64,000 nt of DNA from assembly GCA_043777595.1 (NCBI GenBank), contig JAYWHT010000110.1, positions 27,270 to 91,269 on the forward strand, read 5' to 3'. This DNA is from JAYVJH01 sp043777595 (GTDB lineage Bacteria; Bacteroidota; Bacteroidia; Cytophagales; Spirosomataceae). Made by a program: the position numbers and the translations under genes. Shown here one piece after another: positions 31,407 to 41,183 of the stretch (position 1 is its first letter; every line of letters begins with the position of its first letter). Under the pieces are notes generated by a model, which saw only the letters and a program-made list of their open reading frames with translations, was not told the DNA's origin and ran no database searches.

Positions 31407-34337
31407 CTACGACAACAACCCCAGTACATCGTCTCGGCTAAGAGACTTTACAAACCCTTCTTCGTTGGTAATGAGGTCATTAAATAATTTTTGTTTGCCT
31501 CGTTGTAGTTCCAATATTTTTTCTTCGACCGTGTTTTTAGTTATAAATTTATAGGTAAAAACCGTTTTATCTTGTCCTATTCGATGCGCTCTGTCAATGG
31601 CTTGTGCTTCTATGGCAGGGTTCCACCAAGGGTCAAGTATAAACACATAGTCGGCGGCGGTGAGGTTTAGTCCAACGCCACCTGCTTTGAGCGAAATCAA
31701 GAAAACTTGCGTACTTTCATCGGTCTGAAACAACTCAACTTGTGCTTGCCGATTGACCGTTGAGCCGTCCAAATAGGCATATTTAGTTTGCACTTTATCG
31801 AGGTAATCTCTGACAATATCCAAGTGTTTGACAAACTGACTAAATACCAGCACTTTATGTTTTTCGGCTACAATGGTTTCTAACTTTTCTAACACTTCGT
31901 CCAATTTTCCCGAATCTGCCTCATAGTCGCTATCAATCATTTTGGGGTGGTTGGCCAACTGCCTGAGTTTGGTAAGTCCCTGCAAAACAATGATTTGCGA
32001 TTTAGAAATACCTTTTTCTTGAATGTGTTCCAATATCAAATTACGATAAAACGACTTGGTTTCTTCATAGATTTTTTCTTGGGCTTCGGTCATACCGCAA
32101 TATTGTACGTTTTCGACTTTGGGAGGCAAATCCAATGCGACTTGCGACTTGTGGCGACGCAACAAAAAAGGCTTAATGATACCAAACAATTTTTTGGTTT
32201 GTACCTCATCGTTTTGTTTTTCAATCGGAATCTGAAACTGCGTTTTGAAATATGCCTGGCTTCCCAACAATCCTTCGTTCAAAAACGTCATCTGAGTCCA
32301 TAAGTCCATCGTAGAGTTTTCGAGGGGTGTACCTGTCAGAATCAATCGGTTACTTGCATTGAGTTGCATAACTGCTTTGGTAGTGAGCGATGTTGTATTT
32401 TTGATAGCCTGCGATTCGTCCAAAATCACATAATTGAATCTATATTTTTCTAATAAATCAACATCTGCCCGCATTATGCCGTAGGTCGTCAGCACGAGGT
32501 CGTATCTGTCAAACTGTTTGGTGTTTTTGATTCTATTCGACCCAGTGTAAACAAAAACTCGCAGATTTGGTGTAAATTTTTGGGCTTCTAATTGCCAATT
32601 ATAAATCAGCGAAGTAGGCATAACTAATAGCGATGGCTCTTTGATGTTGGCTTCTTTTTGGGCTTGTAGCAATGCCAAAGTCTGAATCGTTTTGCCCAAA
32701 CCCATGTCATCAGCCAAGCAACCACCGAGCCGATAATCGTTCAAAAACCGTAACCAGTTGTAGCCAGCTTGTTGGTAAGGCCGCAGCGTTCCTTTAAATT
32801 TTTCGGGAAGAGGATAGTTATCAATGCTTTCAAAATGACGTAGCTTTTCTAATTTTCGACCCATAACCGTAACTGCCAAGCTGTCTTCGCCCAACTCTTG
32901 AACCAACGCTACATGATGACGGCGGAGTAGGGTTTTCTGAGAGTCGGGGTCGTATTCAGAAAAAGCAAAAAGCTCTGAATATTTGGCCAACCATGTTTGA
33001 GGAATAACGGCTATTTCGCCATTGGGTAGTATAAATTCTGTTTTTCGGTTTAAAATTAAATTTTTAAGGTCAATAAACGGAATCTCAAAGTCACCAAAAC
33101 GCACTACGGCATAAATATCAAACCAATCTCGGTATTCGTTTATTTGAAAGTCAATGGAGGCATAGCCCAAAAAATACTTTTTCCCATCTCCAACTTCTTG
33201 CTTCATTTCAAAACCCGCCTCAACTAACCGCTGGCTATGCGCTTGCAGCCAGGCAAAGGCTTGGTTTTTGGATAAAACACATCGGCCATTTTTCAAAACC
33301 AAATCGTTGTCTTTCAAGAATTTGACTTTATTTTTCTCAAATTCTAAATCTCTTTTTACTTTATGAAAAACATAATTGTCGCCTTCTTTTTCAAGATTTA
33401 CATTGGCTCTTGCCGCAAAACTATCGAACCTAAACTTAAAGTCGCCATACTGAAACGATAAGTCAATAACTACCTCGGACTCTTGATTTTCTTGAATTGT
33501 AGTAGCCGAGTCAAAAAGTGTAGTAGCTGTATTTTTTTGTTCTGAAATCGTCAAAACAGACTGGGCTTCGCCTCTTGCGTAACGAATTTCAAAACCCTGT
33601 GCAAACACGTCATATTGCGCTACCAACGGCACTACAAACTTGCGGTAGTACATATCTTGCACGTTTGGAGCGATGACAATGTTGTTTTTGGTCAGAAATG
33701 GCTTGATTTTTTTGCCGTCCACATAGCTATCAAAATGGTACAGTTTGTTGTCGAGAAGCAGCCAAGTAGGTTCATCGCAAAGTATGGCCGCATCTTGATT
33801 TTTGATTTGCAGACGTTCTGTGTTGTACTTCAAACTCGGAAAATAGTGCGTAGAGCTATCGTCTTGTTTGATAAAATTGAAGTAAACCCGCACCTTGTCT
33901 GGCATAAAAGTTACTCGTCGCCAAGCGGGATTATTGTCGCTGCCCATCACAAAGAGGGCTTTGGTTTGTAGTTTTTCTATTATTTCATTTTTACGTTTTT
34001 CGATACCGTCCAATATCGCTTCTTGAATCAGTATATCACCTTTGTCCTTGTCGAAAGTGCGTAAAAAAAACTCAGTCAATGGCCATTTTTTAGGGTTATA
34101 TTTTTTAATAATAGCTTCTTGCTGAATCGAGTCAATGAGTTTAATTAGCTCAATGTCAGATGTTTCTAAGCCTTTGGCAAAATCTGAAGCAATTTTAGAC
34201 GTAATTTGTTGATGCAGGAGAGTAAGTTCGCCACGGCCATTGCGCTGCACCACGTAAGCCCCAATCAAGTAACCCAAATATTGATGCTGATAAATAGAAT
34301 AAACGACCGAAAAAGGCTGGGTATTGACTACTTTCAT
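31407..34337 (-). CDS. SNF2 family DEAD/DEAH-box helicase
   Basis: The 976-residue product has an N-terminal half of about 500 residues without a recognised motif, then the Snf2 ATPase core: ADDMGLGKTIQTLALL (Walker A), LVMPTSLIYNW, LDESQAI (motif II), LTGTPLEN (III), and the C-terminal half with FSQFVKHLDI, SLKAGGVGLNLTAADYV and DRAHRIGQ. Snf2 proteins translocate along duplex DNA and move or remove bound proteins. The gene overlaps the upstream small gene by 4 bases (ATGA), so it is the third gene of an operon with a DUF262/DUF1524 protein. Confidence 0.92.
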   Translation of the reverse strand: MKVVNTQPFSVVYSIYQHQYLGYLIGAYVVQRNGRGELTLLHQQITSKIASDFAKGLETSDIELIKLIDSIQQEAIIKKYNPKKWPLTEFFLRTFDKDKGDILIQEAILDGIEKRKNEIIEKLQTKALFVMGSDNNPAWRRVTFMPDKVRVYFNFIKQDDSSTHYFPSLKYNTERLQIKNQDAAILCDEPTWLLLDNKLYHFDSYVDGKKIKPFLTKNNIVIAPNVQDMYYRKFVVPLVAQYDVFAQGFEIRYARGEAQSVLTISEQKNTATTLFDSATTIQENQESEVVIDLSFQYGDFKFRFDSFAARANVNLEKEGDNYVFHKVKRDLEFEKNKVKFLKDNDLVLKNGRCVLSKNQAFAWLQAHSQRLVEAGFEMKQEVGDGKKYFLGYASIDFQINEYRDWFDIYAVVRFGDFEIPFIDLKNLILNRKTEFILPNGEIAVIPQTWLAKYSELFAFSEYDPDSQKTLLRRHHVALVQELGEDSLAVTVMGRKLEKLRHFESIDNYPLPEKFKGTLRPYQQAGYNWLRFLNDYRLGGCLADDMGLGKTIQTLALLQAQKEANIKEPSLLVMPTSLIYNWQLEAQKFTPNLRVFVYTGSNRIKNTKQFDRYDLVLTTYGIMRADVDLLEKYRFNYVILDESQAIKNTTSLTTKAVMQLNASNRLILTGTPLENSTMDLWTQMTFLNEGLLGSQAYFKTQFQIPIEKQNDEVQTKKLFGIIKPFLLRRHKSQVALDLPPKVENVQYCGMTEAQEKIYEETKSFYRNLILEHIQEKGISKSQIIVLQGLTKLRQLANHPKMIDSDYEADSGKLDEVLEKLETIVAEKHKVLVFSQFVKHLDIVRDYLDKVQTKYAYLDGSTVNRQAQVELFQTDESTQVFLISLKAGGVGLNLTAADYVFILDPWWNPAIEAQAIDRAHRIGQDKTVFTYKFITKNTVEEKILELQRGKQKLFNDLITNEEGFVKSLSRDDVLGLLS

Positions 34338-34561
34338 CGGACGACAGTTACAGTTCCATCGGCATACTCAGCAACTATTTTTCCATTTTTTGAATGTATA
34401 TAAGGTTGTTTAAGTTTGAATAGCCGCTCTCGTATTTTAATAGACACCTCCCTATAAAAACCTTCTCGCTCTACTTCGGTCATTTCGTATATCGGTTTTT
34501 TGAGCGTGCCTTTCGTGATGGCAAAATCTATATTTTCAAGGTCGTTGGTTGTGTTAGGCAT
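34334..34561 (-). CDS. Small protein between DUF262 and SNF2 genes
   Basis: The 75-residue product (MPNTTNDLENIDFAITKGTL...) ends with IHSKNGKIVAEYADGTVTVV, an ending I recall in many small uncharacterised Bacteroidota and cyanobacterial proteins. It has no cysteine cluster or membrane segment. Its stop overlaps the helicase start as ATGA, and it follows the DUF262 gene by 37 bases. By position it could be a regulator or antitoxin-like partner; this is inference. Confidence 0.75.
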   Translation of the reverse strand: MPNTTNDLENIDFAITKGTLKKPIYEMTEVEREGFYREVSIKIRERLFKLKQPYIHSKNGKIVAEYADGTVTVVR

Positions 34562-34598
34562 TGGTTTTGGGGGTTAAATTAAAGGGTATCGTTCAATT

Positions 34599-36527
34599 TC
34601 ATAAATGCATGTTAAATTGCTTGTCCATCTTTATAAAATCAAGTAACAATATTTCTCGTTTATCTTTGTTTGTTCCAAGGTTCAAGCCCCATCTTGTTTC
34701 CAAAAACTTTAGCATTTTCAAACCTCTGTGCAGTATCGCATATTCGTCCCATTTTTCGTATTGAGAAACTTCTATTTCGCTATACGAACCTGTAAAATAC
34801 CCTATTTCATTACTATTTTTGTCGATATGTTTTTTCTTTTCCTTAAATGATTTATTTGAAAGTGTCGAGTTGATGCTTTTAGACACTAACACTAAATTTC
34901 CAAGACTATGTATCAATTTATTTCCGTCGCCATCAATTTGGCTCAATAAATCGGCCCATTCAGAGTCCTCTGGTTGAGTTTGTGGCAAAATATGCTCTAC
35001 CGATTGAGTAACGCTTAAATCCCACTTTACTTTTTGTATATCTTCTCGTCTATGCTGCTTTTGCAAATATTCTTCGTATTCGTGTAAAAAATATTTGAGG
35101 CCATTCCAGTCGTAGTAGTGCTTTTTGTATTCTGAAATATCGCATGTAAAATGGTAAATCCGAGGATACTCCAATGTTAATTTTTCATTAATAACCCTCC
35201 AAGCCTCATTTGATTTTTCGGGACTTTGGGCTTTGTACAATAGAGTGGCCTGAGGGTTTGGGAACTGATGAGATAGGTTTGTTCCATATCGTGAGAAGAT
35301 ATGTCTAACAAAAATATATTCTTCTACCCGTTTAACAAAAGCCAAAATGTTTACATTACTTGTTTTGGACATAAATACTGAGAGTAATAAAGGTTCAAAT
35401 ATTGTAAGGCCCATTCTGTTAATTTTATCAAGCCATATCGCTAATTCTGGGTCTAATTTAATCTTGTCGTCACGTAGCGCATTAATAGGGTTTTTGATTT
35501 TATACCATGCTTTGACAGATTCTCTCAGACTATCAACATATATTTTTATATCACTATATCCTATTTCCTTATCTATCAGCTTTTTAACAGTAAATTTATT
35601 TTCTAAAATAACCTGTCGGCAAGAATCATTGTCTTTAACTAAGGCATCAAATACACTCCAATGAACTCTTAGAAATTCATCATCATTGAGTGGCTTTTTA
35701 CTGTCTTTTCCTAAATATTCATATAATGTTTTCCAAGTATCATTTATTTTATACCTTAAAGCACCTTTTTCTTTCTGTTCGTTATCTGGTAAAAGTGTAG
35801 AAAGGTAAATAAGACGATTCTTGAGGATTTCTAAATTTGATAGATGTTTGCCTCTATTATTCATCGTTTCAAAAACCAGAAAAATATCCAAATCTTGGTC
35901 AATGACATTAAAATCAAATCTAAATTTTTGGGTAATTTTTTTATAGATATTTTCTAACTCGGTAAGTTCAAGATTTTTAATTTTTACTTCAAAAAACTGT
36001 TTAGCCTTTTGAAGATTGCTTGCATAAACTGAAAAATACTCTGTTTCTTTTGTGCTATCTTGTCCTAATATACCCGTCTTAAAAAATTCATAACTTGGAT
36101 TATCTTCTTCATAACCAAATAGATAGCTTTTTAAATTTTTCTTAATATTTTGATTGTACAGAAATCGCTTTTTAATCTCGTCTTTATCAATATTTGCCAA
36201 CTCATCATCATCTTTTAGTTTGTCTATAATGGTTGACACCAAGATTATGAATGTTGTGAGACGTTGCTGCCCATCTACAACATAATAGGGCTTAAATTCT
36301 TGACTATCAATGAGCCAACTATCCTCTTCAAATTTATGCCGAATACCATCTGGAATTAGCTCTACCGTAAGCGTACCAGTATAGTGTATTTTATTTTCTG
36401 ACAAATTTTCAATGTCTTGCCAAAGAGCCTCTAAGTGGGTCTTTTCCCAAGAATAACCACGCTGATAGTCTGGAACTCTAAAAATTTTATGATTAAATAT
36501 TTCTGATAACGATTCAAGTTTTGCCAT
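34599..36527 (-). CDS. DUF262 and DUF1524 (HNH-like) domain protein, GmrSD-related
   Basis: The 642-residue product has an N-terminal DUF262 domain with FRVPDYQRGYSW (about 17-28) and the ParB-like YVVDGQQRLTTFIIL (about 82-96), which in GmrS-type proteins binds and hydrolyses nucleotide. The C-terminal DUF1524 part carries SVEHILPQT and SLGNLVLVSKSINSTLSN, the His-Me finger nuclease motifs. Relatives include the type IV enzyme GmrSD, which cuts modified phage DNA, and BrxU. It is the first gene of the operon with the small protein and SNF2 helicase. Confidence 0.9.
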   Translation of the reverse strand: MAKLESLSEIFNHKIFRVPDYQRGYSWEKTHLEALWQDIENLSENKIHYTGTLTVELIPDGIRHKFEEDSWLIDSQEFKPYYVVDGQQRLTTFIILVSTIIDKLKDDDELANIDKDEIKKRFLYNQNIKKNLKSYLFGYEEDNPSYEFFKTGILGQDSTKETEYFSVYASNLQKAKQFFEVKIKNLELTELENIYKKITQKFRFDFNVIDQDLDIFLVFETMNNRGKHLSNLEILKNRLIYLSTLLPDNEQKEKGALRYKINDTWKTLYEYLGKDSKKPLNDDEFLRVHWSVFDALVKDNDSCRQVILENKFTVKKLIDKEIGYSDIKIYVDSLRESVKAWYKIKNPINALRDDKIKLDPELAIWLDKINRMGLTIFEPLLLSVFMSKTSNVNILAFVKRVEEYIFVRHIFSRYGTNLSHQFPNPQATLLYKAQSPEKSNEAWRVINEKLTLEYPRIYHFTCDISEYKKHYYDWNGLKYFLHEYEEYLQKQHRREDIQKVKWDLSVTQSVEHILPQTQPEDSEWADLLSQIDGDGNKLIHSLGNLVLVSKSINSTLSNKSFKEKKKHIDKNSNEIGYFTGSYSEIEVSQYEKWDEYAILHRGLKMLKFLETRWGLNLGTNKDKREILLLDFIKMDKQFNMHL

Positions 36528-36645
36528 ATATTTTATTTACGGGTTTTATAATTTTAAAGTTGTGAACCACAAGCTATGTTTATCTCTTTATTTTTGCTAA
36601 ACTATAAAAAAAATCGTTGATTTGTATTTTATTCATGCAAAAATC

Positions 36646-36843
36646 ATGTCAGATATTGTTTTACTTTCAAAATTAGCCTCACTTCCTCCAAACATCAAAA
36701 TTGAGGTGATGGATTTTATTGAGTTTTTAGAAAAAAAATATGAAAATTCAACGATACACCCAAAAGCGGGCTGTATGAAAGGTACTTTTAAAATGTCAGT
36801 AGATTTCGATACACCCTTAGACGATTTTAAAAAATATATGTAA
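36646..36843 (+). CDS. DUF2281-type antitoxin
   Basis: The 65-residue product (MSDIVLLSKLASLPPNIKIEVMDFIEFLEKK...) matches the short DUF2281/VapB-like antitoxins that pair with PIN toxins. The N-terminal part is helical, and the C-terminal MKGTFKMSVDFDTPLDDFKKYM is the toxin-binding tail. The ATG at 36646 is preferred over one 24 bases upstream. Its stop overlaps the start of a truncated PIN gene, so it is now without a working partner. Confidence 0.82.
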   Translation: MSDIVLLSKLASLPPNIKIEVMDFIEFLEKKYENSTIHPKAGCMKGTFKMSVDFDTPLDDFKKYM

Positions 36844-36968
36844 TGAAATTGCTTTTGGATACCCACGCATTTATTTGGTTTGTTGAAAATGATACGAATT
36901 ATTTGATGACTACGAAATCAATAGAATCTGGTAACAACCAATTTATTAACTTGCTCCCAAAAACCTAA
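36843..36968 (+). pseudogene. Truncated PIN-domain toxin gene
   Basis: The frame starts at the TAATG overlap and encodes 41 residues. The first 17 or so (MKLLLDTHAFIWFVEND) are the normal start of a PIN toxin with its first catalytic Asp. The rest (YLMTTKSIESGNNQFINLL) does not resemble the family and runs to a stop at 36966-36968. A whole PIN toxin has about 130 residues, so most of the gene, including the other three acidic residues, is gone. Confidence 0.8.
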
Positions 36969-36984
36969 ACCCAGTATTTTTCAA

Positions 36985-37806
36985 ATGGAAACCATCATAG
37001 ACTATTTCAAAACCATTCCATCGCTACATCGTAGTATGCTTTTGGTGGGTGGCATCGCTTTTTTCTGGATTATTGAGAGTGCTGTGCCGCTTTTTCAATT
37101 CAAAAATCATAAAATTAAACACGCTGGGGTCAATATTTTTTTTACGATTACAACAATATTAGTCAATTTTCCAATGGCTTTTATCCTTGTTAAGTCCAGC
37201 GACTGGGCTGTGGCCAATCAGTTTGGAATACTGTCGTGGCTGCCGCAGTTAAATAGCTGGGTCTATGCCATCGTTGGTCTAATGCTGTTAGACTTGATTG
37301 GTGCGTGGTTTATACACTGGACAGAACACCGTGTGCGCTGGATGTGGCGTTTTCATTTGGTTCATCATACAGACCAACACGTGGACACTACCTCGGCCAA
37401 CCGCCACCACCCAGGCGAAAGCGTCTTTCGGTTTGTGTTTACGACTATGGCCGTAGTGCTGTCGGGTGCGCCCATGTGGTTGGTATTTCTCTATCAGGCA
37501 CTATCGGTATTGCTCTCGCAGTTCAACCATGCCAATATTACGCTTCCCCGATGGCTCGACAATGCCATGAGTTGGGTATTGGTTTCGCCAGCCATGCACC
37601 ATGTTCATCATCATTACAAGCTACCTTATACAGATACTAACTTTGGCAATATATTCTCGATTTGGGACAGGCTATTTGGTACGTTTTCTAAACTCGATGC
37701 CAACCAAATAGTCTATGGCATAGATACTTATATGCAGCCCGAAGAAACTGGGCATATTGGCAGCCTACTCAAAATACCATTTGGTAAATATCGGTCACCC
37801 AATTAG
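36985..37806 (+). CDS. Sterol desaturase/fatty acid hydroxylase family protein
   Basis: The 273-residue product has about four membrane segments and the three His clusters that hold two irons: HWTEHRVRW, FHLVHHTDQHVD and MHHVHHHY. It belongs to the family that hydroxylates or desaturates lipids and carotenoids in the membrane; the substrate is unknown. It is intact, unlike its distant relative at 22028-22747. It follows the truncated toxin gene by 16 bases. Confidence 0.9.
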   Translation: METIIDYFKTIPSLHRSMLLVGGIAFFWIIESAVPLFQFKNHKIKHAGVNIFFTITTILVNFPMAFILVKSSDWAVANQFGILSWLPQLNSWVYAIVGLMLLDLIGAWFIHWTEHRVRWMWRFHLVHHTDQHVDTTSANRHHPGESVFRFVFTTMAVVLSGAPMWLVFLYQALSVLLSQFNHANITLPRWLDNAMSWVLVSPAMHHVHHHYKLPYTDTNFGNIFSIWDRLFGTFSKLDANQIVYGIDTYMQPEETGHIGSLLKIPFGKYRSPN

Positions 37807-37868
37807 AACGCTTCTGGTGAGCCAAAACAAATAAAAGTTATAGGTATTTTATTTATTGACAGAAAAAA

Positions 37869-38756
37869 ATGAAAATAAATCTCAGCGATTTTAGATTTGA
37901 CGGCAAAGGCCGTTTCAAAATTGACGAAGCAGACACCAAAGTCAAAGATTTGTATAAAGACGACAACGACTATGAAGCAATTATGGCGGGACTTCGGGCC
38001 GAAATGGACGCTTTGCAAACTGTCATGTATGCACACAATCGGTATGCTGTTTTAGTGGTTTTGCAGGCCATGGACGCTGCTGGCAAAGACGGCACGCTCA
38101 AAGCCGTGATGTCGGGCGTAAACCCTGCTGGAGTCAGAATTGTGTCTTTCAAACGACCTTCTGAAACAGAGCTTAGTCATGATTTTTTGTGGCGACATTC
38201 CCTCGAATTGCCAGAGAGAGGAAACATCACAGTTTTCAATCGTAGTTATTATGAAGAGGTATTAGTCGTTAAAGTACACCCCAATATACTGACCGATGTG
38301 CAGCAGTTACCAGCCGAATTGATAAAAAATACAGAAAAAGTATTTGAAAATCGTCACGAAGACATAGTCCATTACGAAAAATATTTACAGAACAACGGCA
38401 CAAAAGTCATCAAGTTTTTTTTGAATGTATCCAAGCAAGAACAAGGTAAGCGGCTCATAGCCAGAATAGAAGACCCAACCAAAAACTGGAAATTTGAAGA
38501 CGGTGATGTCGAAGAAAGAGAACTCTGGGACAACTACCAAGCCGCCTACCAAGATGCTATCAACGCAACAAGTACAGAAACAGCCCCCTGGTATGTAGTG
38601 CCCGCCGATGACAAAAAAAACATGAGAATCATTGTAGCCAGAGCCATCAATCAAGCCATGACGGAGCTGGCTATGTCGTTGCCCGAAAGTAGCCCCGACC
38701 GCCATAAGCAGCTACAAAGTCTGATAGCGACCATCAAAAAGCAAGATGCTGAGTGA
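37869..38756 (+). CDS. Polyphosphate kinase 2 family protein
   Basis: The 295-residue product has the PPK2 Walker A-like loop QAMDAAGKDGTLKAV (about 66-80), the RPSETELSHDFLWRH segment, and the Walker B-like FNRSYYEEVLVVKVHP. The enzyme moves phosphate from polyphosphate to nucleotides, or the reverse, in the cytosol. Single-domain proteins of this length usually use polyphosphate to phosphorylate NMPs or NDPs. It converges with the hydrolase gene at 38768 with 11 bases between stops. Confidence 0.92.
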   Translation: MKINLSDFRFDGKGRFKIDEADTKVKDLYKDDNDYEAIMAGLRAEMDALQTVMYAHNRYAVLVVLQAMDAAGKDGTLKAVMSGVNPAGVRIVSFKRPSETELSHDFLWRHSLELPERGNITVFNRSYYEEVLVVKVHPNILTDVQQLPAELIKNTEKVFENRHEDIVHYEKYLQNNGTKVIKFFLNVSKQEQGKRLIARIEDPTKNWKFEDGDVEERELWDNYQAAYQDAINATSTETAPWYVVPADDKKNMRIIVARAINQAMTELAMSLPESSPDRHKQLQSLIATIKKQDAE

Positions 38757-38767
38757 GGGTTTGGCAA

Positions 38768-39571
38768 TTAAATATTCATTAAAAAATCGTCAATCGCTGC
38801 ATTAACCTGTTCTGGCTCTTCGATGGACGACGTATGGCCACCACCTTCGATATAAACCAACTGCGAGTTTTTGATTTGGGCGTGGATTCGCTCGGCCTTG
38901 GCAGGCACAGTTGCTACGTCCTGTGTACCTACCATGATGAGCGTTGGTAGTGCTATTTTTGATAGTTCGTTATATATCGGTTGGCGGTCTATCACCCCAG
39001 CTACGGCTTTGTTTATACCCGGGGCTTTGCATAGCTTCATTTGTGTTTCCCATTCTTTGCGCTCTGTTTTTCGAGCATGGTCGGTCAAAAACTTCTGCCC
39101 AAACATAATCGGCATCACCTTGCCGACTACCGCCCAAGTGCCAAGCCACTTGACAACAGTATTGAGCGTTTGGTATTTGGGTACATTTTCTTGCGGCTCG
39201 GCATCGGCTGAGGTCTCCATCAAAATAACCGATTTGAGCAAATCAGGACGGCGAGCAGCCAAGCGCATAGCCACAAAACCTCCCATCGAAAGGCCAGCAA
39301 AATGCACTTTTTGGTTGGGGCAAAGGGTTTCAATCAGCGCCACTGCATCGCCATAGAGCGTGTCCATGTCGTAGCCGCTCTCGGTGGCCTGTGTTTGGCC
39401 TTGCCCACGGTGGTCGTAAGTAATAACCCTGTATCTGTCTTTCAAGAAAGCCACTTGCTTATAAAACATATAGCCGCTCCAGAGCAAGCCATGCGAAAAA
39501 AAGATAGTTTCTTCGCCTTTTTCGGTGTCGGTGTAGTGATATTCTACTCGATTGATTGTTATTTTAGGCAT
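38768..39571 (-). CDS. Alpha/beta hydrolase
   Basis: The 267-residue product has the alpha/beta fold with the oxyanion region FFSHGLLWSG, TYDHRGQGQT, the nucleophile elbow GLSMGG (Ser95), an acid in VGTQDVATVP and the catalytic His in EGGGHTSSIEEPEQV. It is close in layout to esterases and 3-oxoadipate enol-lactonase-like enzymes; the substrate cannot be read. It follows the FMN glutamate-synthase-like gene on the same strand by 13 bases and may be co-transcribed. Confidence 0.88.
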   Translation of the reverse strand: MPKITINRVEYHYTDTEKGEETIFFSHGLLWSGYMFYKQVAFLKDRYRVITYDHRGQGQTQATESGYDMDTLYGDAVALIETLCPNQKVHFAGLSMGGFVAMRLAARRPDLLKSVILMETSADAEPQENVPKYQTLNTVVKWLGTWAVVGKVMPIMFGQKFLTDHARKTERKEWETQMKLCKAPGINKAVAGVIDRQPIYNELSKIALPTLIMVGTQDVATVPAKAERIHAQIKNSQLVYIEGGGHTSSIEEPEQVNAAIDDFLMNI

Positions 39572-39584
39572 TGGATTTAGGGTT

Positions 39585-41120
39585 TTATTTTGAAAGATAA
39601 GTACATTTCAACAAATTCTCAATTCCGTCATAGCTTACAGCTTGTTTTTGGTAGCCAAATACTGTTTGTAGCGGGCGAGTTTGGTTATTGTCGCCAGCCG
39701 ACATATCTACGTCGTTCATAGTAAACTGGCTGGGGTGTTCGTAGCCGCAAGCAATGGCAATTTCTAACACTTCTTTTGTGAGCGTTTTGGCATAATTATA
39801 AAAACGCTCGCTTTTGAGGGCAGGGTCAATACCACTTTGTAGCCATTTGTTTTGTGTGGCTACTCCCGAGGGGCAGCGGTTGGTATGGCAAATTTGCGCC
39901 TGAATACACCCTATCGAAAGCATCGCTTCTCGGCCTACATTTACCACGTCTGCACCCATCGCAAACGCCATCACAGCCTGAGCAGGAAGGCCCAATTTGC
40001 CTGAACCAATAAACGTAATTCTGTCGGCTAACCCCTTGGCTTTGAATATTTTATAAATACTCGAAAACGCATACACCCACGGCAGCGACACATGGTCGGC
40101 AAACGACGGTGGGGCTGCACCTGTGCCGCCTTCGCCACCGTCTATCGTTACAAAATCTGGCCCCCGGCCTGTCGAAACCATCAGGTCTGTTAGTTCGTCC
40201 CACATTTCGAGTTTGCCTACTGCGGCTTTTATACCCACAGGCAAACCTGTGGCCGAGGCCATTGACTCAATAAATGCCAACATAGTCGGAATATCAGAAA
40301 AAGCAGAATGTGCGGCTGGCGAAATGACATCTTTGCCAAGCGGAATATGGCGAATTTCTGCAATTTCTTTGGTGATTTTTGAAGCTGGCAATACTCCACC
40401 CTTACCTGGTTTTGCCCCCTGCGACAGTTTGAGTTCTATCATTCTTATGCACGGATTGTCGTTGGTGAGTTTCACAAGTTTTTCCATCACAAAATTACCG
40501 TCGTCGTCTCTGATACCAAAATAAGCCGTGCCAATATTTAGCACCACGTCTGCACCCATCTGGTGATAGGGCGAAAAGCCCCCCTCACCTGTGTTGTGAT
40601 AGCAGCCAAATTTGGCCGCACCTTTGTTTAACGACTCAATGGCTGGTGCCGACAGCGAGCCGTAGCTCATACCCGAAACATTTATTACTTGCTTAGGCCG
40701 ATATGGTTTTTGACGTTGGTTGTGCTGACCAATAATTTTGGCCGATGGCAACACATAAGGGTTATCTCGATAGGGGTGGTTTTTGGGTAGTCGTTTGGGC
40801 AATAGTGCGGGCTTAATCAGCACATAACCAGCACTGTTTACGTCTTGGTCTGTACCAAAGCCCTGAAAGTTATTTTCTTTTTTGGACGACGCATACACCC
40901 ACGAACGCTGTCTTCGATTAAAGGGGAGTTCTTCTCGATTATTGGCTACGATATACTGCCTAAACTCTGGCCCAACGGTTTCTATCAAATAACGCAAATG
41001 CCCCAAGACAGGAAAATTGTGCCGAATAGTATGTTTTTTTTGTAGAATATCTCTAATGGCAACAATGGCCAAGATCAACAAGAGCCATATCCACCACGAA
41101 ACCGAAGCTAAGAATGTCAT
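39585..41120 (-). CDS. FMN-binding glutamate synthase family protein
   Basis: The 511-residue product starts with a membrane helix (SWWIWLLLILAIVAIRDIL) and then has the glutamate-synthase FMN barrel: GMSYGSLSAPAIESLNKGA, HNTGEGG, RGPDFVTIDGGEGGTGAAPP and the iron-sulfur cysteines in IGCIQAQICHTNRCPSGVATQ. It has no glutaminase domain, so it is not a full GltB. Relatives are membrane-attached oxidoreductases of unknown substrate. Confidence 0.9.
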   Translation of the reverse strand: MTFLASVSWWIWLLLILAIVAIRDILQKKHTIRHNFPVLGHLRYLIETVGPEFRQYIVANNREELPFNRRQRSWVYASSKKENNFQGFGTDQDVNSAGYVLIKPALLPKRLPKNHPYRDNPYVLPSAKIIGQHNQRQKPYRPKQVINVSGMSYGSLSAPAIESLNKGAAKFGCYHNTGEGGFSPYHQMGADVVLNIGTAYFGIRDDDGNFVMEKLVKLTNDNPCIRMIELKLSQGAKPGKGGVLPASKITKEIAEIRHIPLGKDVISPAAHSAFSDIPTMLAFIESMASATGLPVGIKAAVGKLEMWDELTDLMVSTGRGPDFVTIDGGEGGTGAAPPSFADHVSLPWVYAFSSIYKIFKAKGLADRITFIGSGKLGLPAQAVMAFAMGADVVNVGREAMLSIGCIQAQICHTNRCPSGVATQNKWLQSGIDPALKSERFYNYAKTLTKEVLEIAIACGYEHPSQFTMNDVDMSAGDNNQTRPLQTVFGYQKQAVSYDGIENLLKCTYLSK

Positions 41121-41183
41121 ATTTGTAGAGGTAAAGAATGAATTTTTTTATAAAATTAAATCTTTATCTCTACAAAACAAATA

